Source of the DNA: Lachancea dasiensis | Taxonomy: Eukaryota > Ascomycota > Saccharomycetes > Saccharomycetales > Saccharomycetaceae | DNA: 64,000 nt | Assembly (NCBI GenBank): GCA_900074725.1 | Contig: LT598461.1 | Coordinates: 124,001 to 188,000, forward strand | Reading direction: 5' to 3' | Shown here: in pieces, positions 62,605-64,000 of the stretch | Layout of the letters: each line of letters begins with the position of its first letter | How positions within the stretch are numbered: the stretch's first letter is position 1 | The notes under the pieces: model-generated | What the model was told of the DNA's origin: nothing | The model's input: only the letters and a program-made list of their open reading frames with translations | The model's database searches: none | Program-made: the position numbers and the translations under genes

Positions 62605-64000
62605 TCACGTCATGGTGCTGAGAGCATCATCAAAATCGGCATCGTCATCATCATCAGCACCTTTGTGATCATGGTGTTCTAAGTTGGAGTTGATAGGTTC
62701 AACGATGCTTTGGATTTCTTCACCCGCTTGTGAATTTTCTTCTCTGTCAGATGAAAAATCACCGACGGGAACGTCTCCTCGAGTTTCTGGTAGTTCCTGG
62801 GGCTTTGAATCTATGGAAATTTCAAGAGGTTGGGCTGCAGGTTGGGGATTAGATGTTGTGTCTTGTACCCCTCCGTGCTCTGAGGGAATCTTGCCCAAAT
62901 CGCATAAGTTATCATCATCCCCAATCTTCGCTTCAGAATGAACGTCCGAGGTGCTCGAGGCACATGGCAGTTTATTTTCTTTGTCGATGTTATCATGCTG
63001 GATTATTGAATCCAGCGTCGGACCTTCGGTCCCAGGCCCATTGCTCGTTCTCTCGCAGTTTTCGGTATTATCTGGAGCCTGCTGTCCTGCTTCCGCTCCT
63101 GCTCTGTCTGATCCGTCAATGGAAATATGGCTCCCATGAATTCGTTGATCCGAATTGTCAGACTGTTCAAAATCAAATTCTTGGTTATCAGGGTCTTCTG
63201 TACTGCGAATCGTGAATGAATCTCGCGCATCATGCTTTCTTGCGGTAAGAAATTCTTTGGGAATCGCTGGTGCAGCTTCTTTCTCTGATTTGATTACTAC
63301 GGGCCCCAGTTTTGTCTCCAGGCTGTCCTCCAAATCCCAAACTCCCATATGGGCCCAATGGAGGGAAGCACGTAGTTTACATAGCTGAGCCCATGCACGC
63401 TGAATATTAGTAGCTGGTCCTTTACTGTGAATTGCCATAGCAGGGACCTTGCCTAAGGCGTTAGTACCCTTCGCAGTAGAGGCCTTTGCCAATCCAGCCA
63501 TAACGCTCGTACGTTTGACTTTTTTATCAAGAGCGGGATTTTCTTGTAACGCCAGCCGAGGTGCCAGCTTTTTTTCAGTCGGTTCCGGTGATCCACTTTG
63601 CGGAGTACTTGACCCTGTCACATTCTCCAGATGCCAAGCGCCGCTCTTCAGAGATCTAAGGAATGCGAAAATCTCGCATGTTTGTCGAATCTTTAACAAA
63701 CAATAGTGGCACAGGGGAAACTGAGCATTTAATGTCAGCGATCCATCATCACTTTTCTGCAAAGTTTTGAAGACATATAATCTTCCGTGTTCCAAAATGT
63801 CATTACGGCTTTCTGAGCAAAATGCGCACGGATCTTGAATTGCCACAGGTGGAGAGTTGGCAGGATAATTGTAGAGACGAGAGTCCTGAACCTTTTCTCC
63901 TTTTGAAAGCTTCAGCAAGCCATTTGAGGGGTTCGATGAGTGCCCAAGGCGATATGTTTCGTTGATGCCACTTAGCGGCTCAACAACTACCATCCCTTCA
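62605..64000 (-). CDS. SEC2: Sec4 guanine nucleotide exchange factor Sec2 (C-terminal part, cut by window edge)
   Basis: The last 464 or so codons of a larger frame that is still open at the right edge. The visible part has a cysteine-bearing conserved block (DPCAFCSESRND, FPLCHYCLLKIRQTCEIFAFLRSLKSGAWHLEN, about 55-125 of the visible part), a second conserved stretch RAWAQLCKLRASLHWAHMGVW, and a long acidic, disordered tail ending ADDDDDADFDDALSTMT. S. cerevisiae Sec2 (759 residues) has its exchange-active coiled coil in the first 160 residues, which would lie outside this window. Neighbour TOF1 (YNL273W beside YNL272C) supports the call. Sec2 drives exocytic vesicles to the bud through Sec4. 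Confidence 0.85.
   Translation of the reverse strand, partial: EGMVVVEPLSGINETYRLGHSSNPSNGLLKLSKGEKVQDSRLYNYPANSPPVAIQDPCAFCSESRNDILEHGRLYVFKTLQKSDDGSLTLNAQFPLCHYCLLKIRQTCEIFAFLRSLKSGAWHLENVTGSSTPQSGSPEPTEKKLAPRLALQENPALDKKVKRTSVMAGLAKASTAKGTNALGKVPAMAIHSKGPATNIQRAWAQLCKLRASLHWAHMGVWDLEDSLETKLGPVVIKSEKEAAPAIPKEFLTARKHDARDSFTIRSTEDPDNQEFDFEQSDNSDQRIHGSHISIDGSDRAGAEAGQQAPDNTENCERTSNGPGTEGPTLDSIIQHDNIDKENKLPCASSTSDVHSEAKIGDDDNLCDLGKIPSEHGGVQDTTSNPQPAAQPLEISIDSKPQELPETRGDVPVGDFSSDREENSQAGEEIQSIVEPINSNLEHHDHKGADDDDDADFDDALSTMT

Noticed and set aside
1-64000. Transposons, LTRs, CRISPR arrays, telomeric or centromeric elements
   Set aside because: I saw no terminal repeats, reverse transcriptase or transposase frames, no repeat-spacer arrays, and no CDE-like centromere layout.

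Overview
This window reads as a nuclear chromosome segment of a budding yeast (Saccharomycetaceae). The genes are compact, mostly intronless and on both strands. The two introns I can define use GTATGT donors and (T/A)ACTAAC branch points, and almost every protein can be matched from memory to a Saccharomyces cerevisiae family. Gene order suggests a lineage that did not undergo, or has not resolved, the yeast whole-genome duplication. Single copies of genes that in S. cerevisiae lie on chromosome XII (TFS1, SAM1, VTA1, SWI6, TOS4, RPL37A, EMG1, SKG3, MDL1, ATG26) are interleaved with genes from its sister segments on IV (LPP1, RPL37B, LCD1) and XIV (PRM1, MET2, BOR1, GOR1, TOF1, SEC2). Further right, chromosome III genes (PER1, TAF2, RRT12) join in. 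A Lachancea-like species would fit, but the sequence alone does not prove the genus.

Layout. 0-10 kb: TFS1 (cut by the left edge), an MFS exporter of the QDR/citrate-exporter type, LPP1, one S-adenosylmethionine synthetase gene, VTA1 and SWI6. 10-19 kb: TOS4/PLM2 with MCB/SCB boxes in its promoter. Next comes an apparent insertion relative to S. cerevisiae of three genes: a SOA1-type sulfonate/sulfur permease, divergent from a JLP1-type sulfonate dioxygenase, and an aldo-keto reductase. RPL37 with its intron follows. 19-33 kb: LCD1/DDC2, EMG1, PRM1, CAF120/SKG3, MDL1, MET2. 33-46 kb: ATG26, ISC1, SPC25 (61-bp intron), PER1, BOR1, a small one-helix membrane protein, GOR1, then a 1.8-kb stretch with no recognisable gene. 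46-64 kb: TAF2, SLP1, a CLN3-like G1 cyclin, a possible 95-aa membrane protein, an RRT12-like subtilase, TOF1, AVT2 and the C-terminal part of SEC2 (cut by the right edge).

How the genes work together. Several belong to sulfur metabolism (SAM synthetase, MET2, SOA1-like, JLP1-like), and their upstream regions carry Met31/32-type TGTGGC cores, with Cbf1-type CACGTG boxes in two of them. SWI6, its probable target TOS4, a CLN3-like cyclin, TOF1 and LCD1 form a cell-cycle and checkpoint theme. PRM1 has a cluster of pheromone response elements. The RRT12-like gene has a middle-sporulation element. I see no transposon, LTR, tRNA, rRNA, CRISPR array or clear foreign island. Nothing here amounts to an undescribed system. 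The most interesting points are the sulfonate gene cluster, three regularly spaced CGG-N4-CCG palindromes before the exporter, the SPC25 intron, and a few strong unexplained palindromes.
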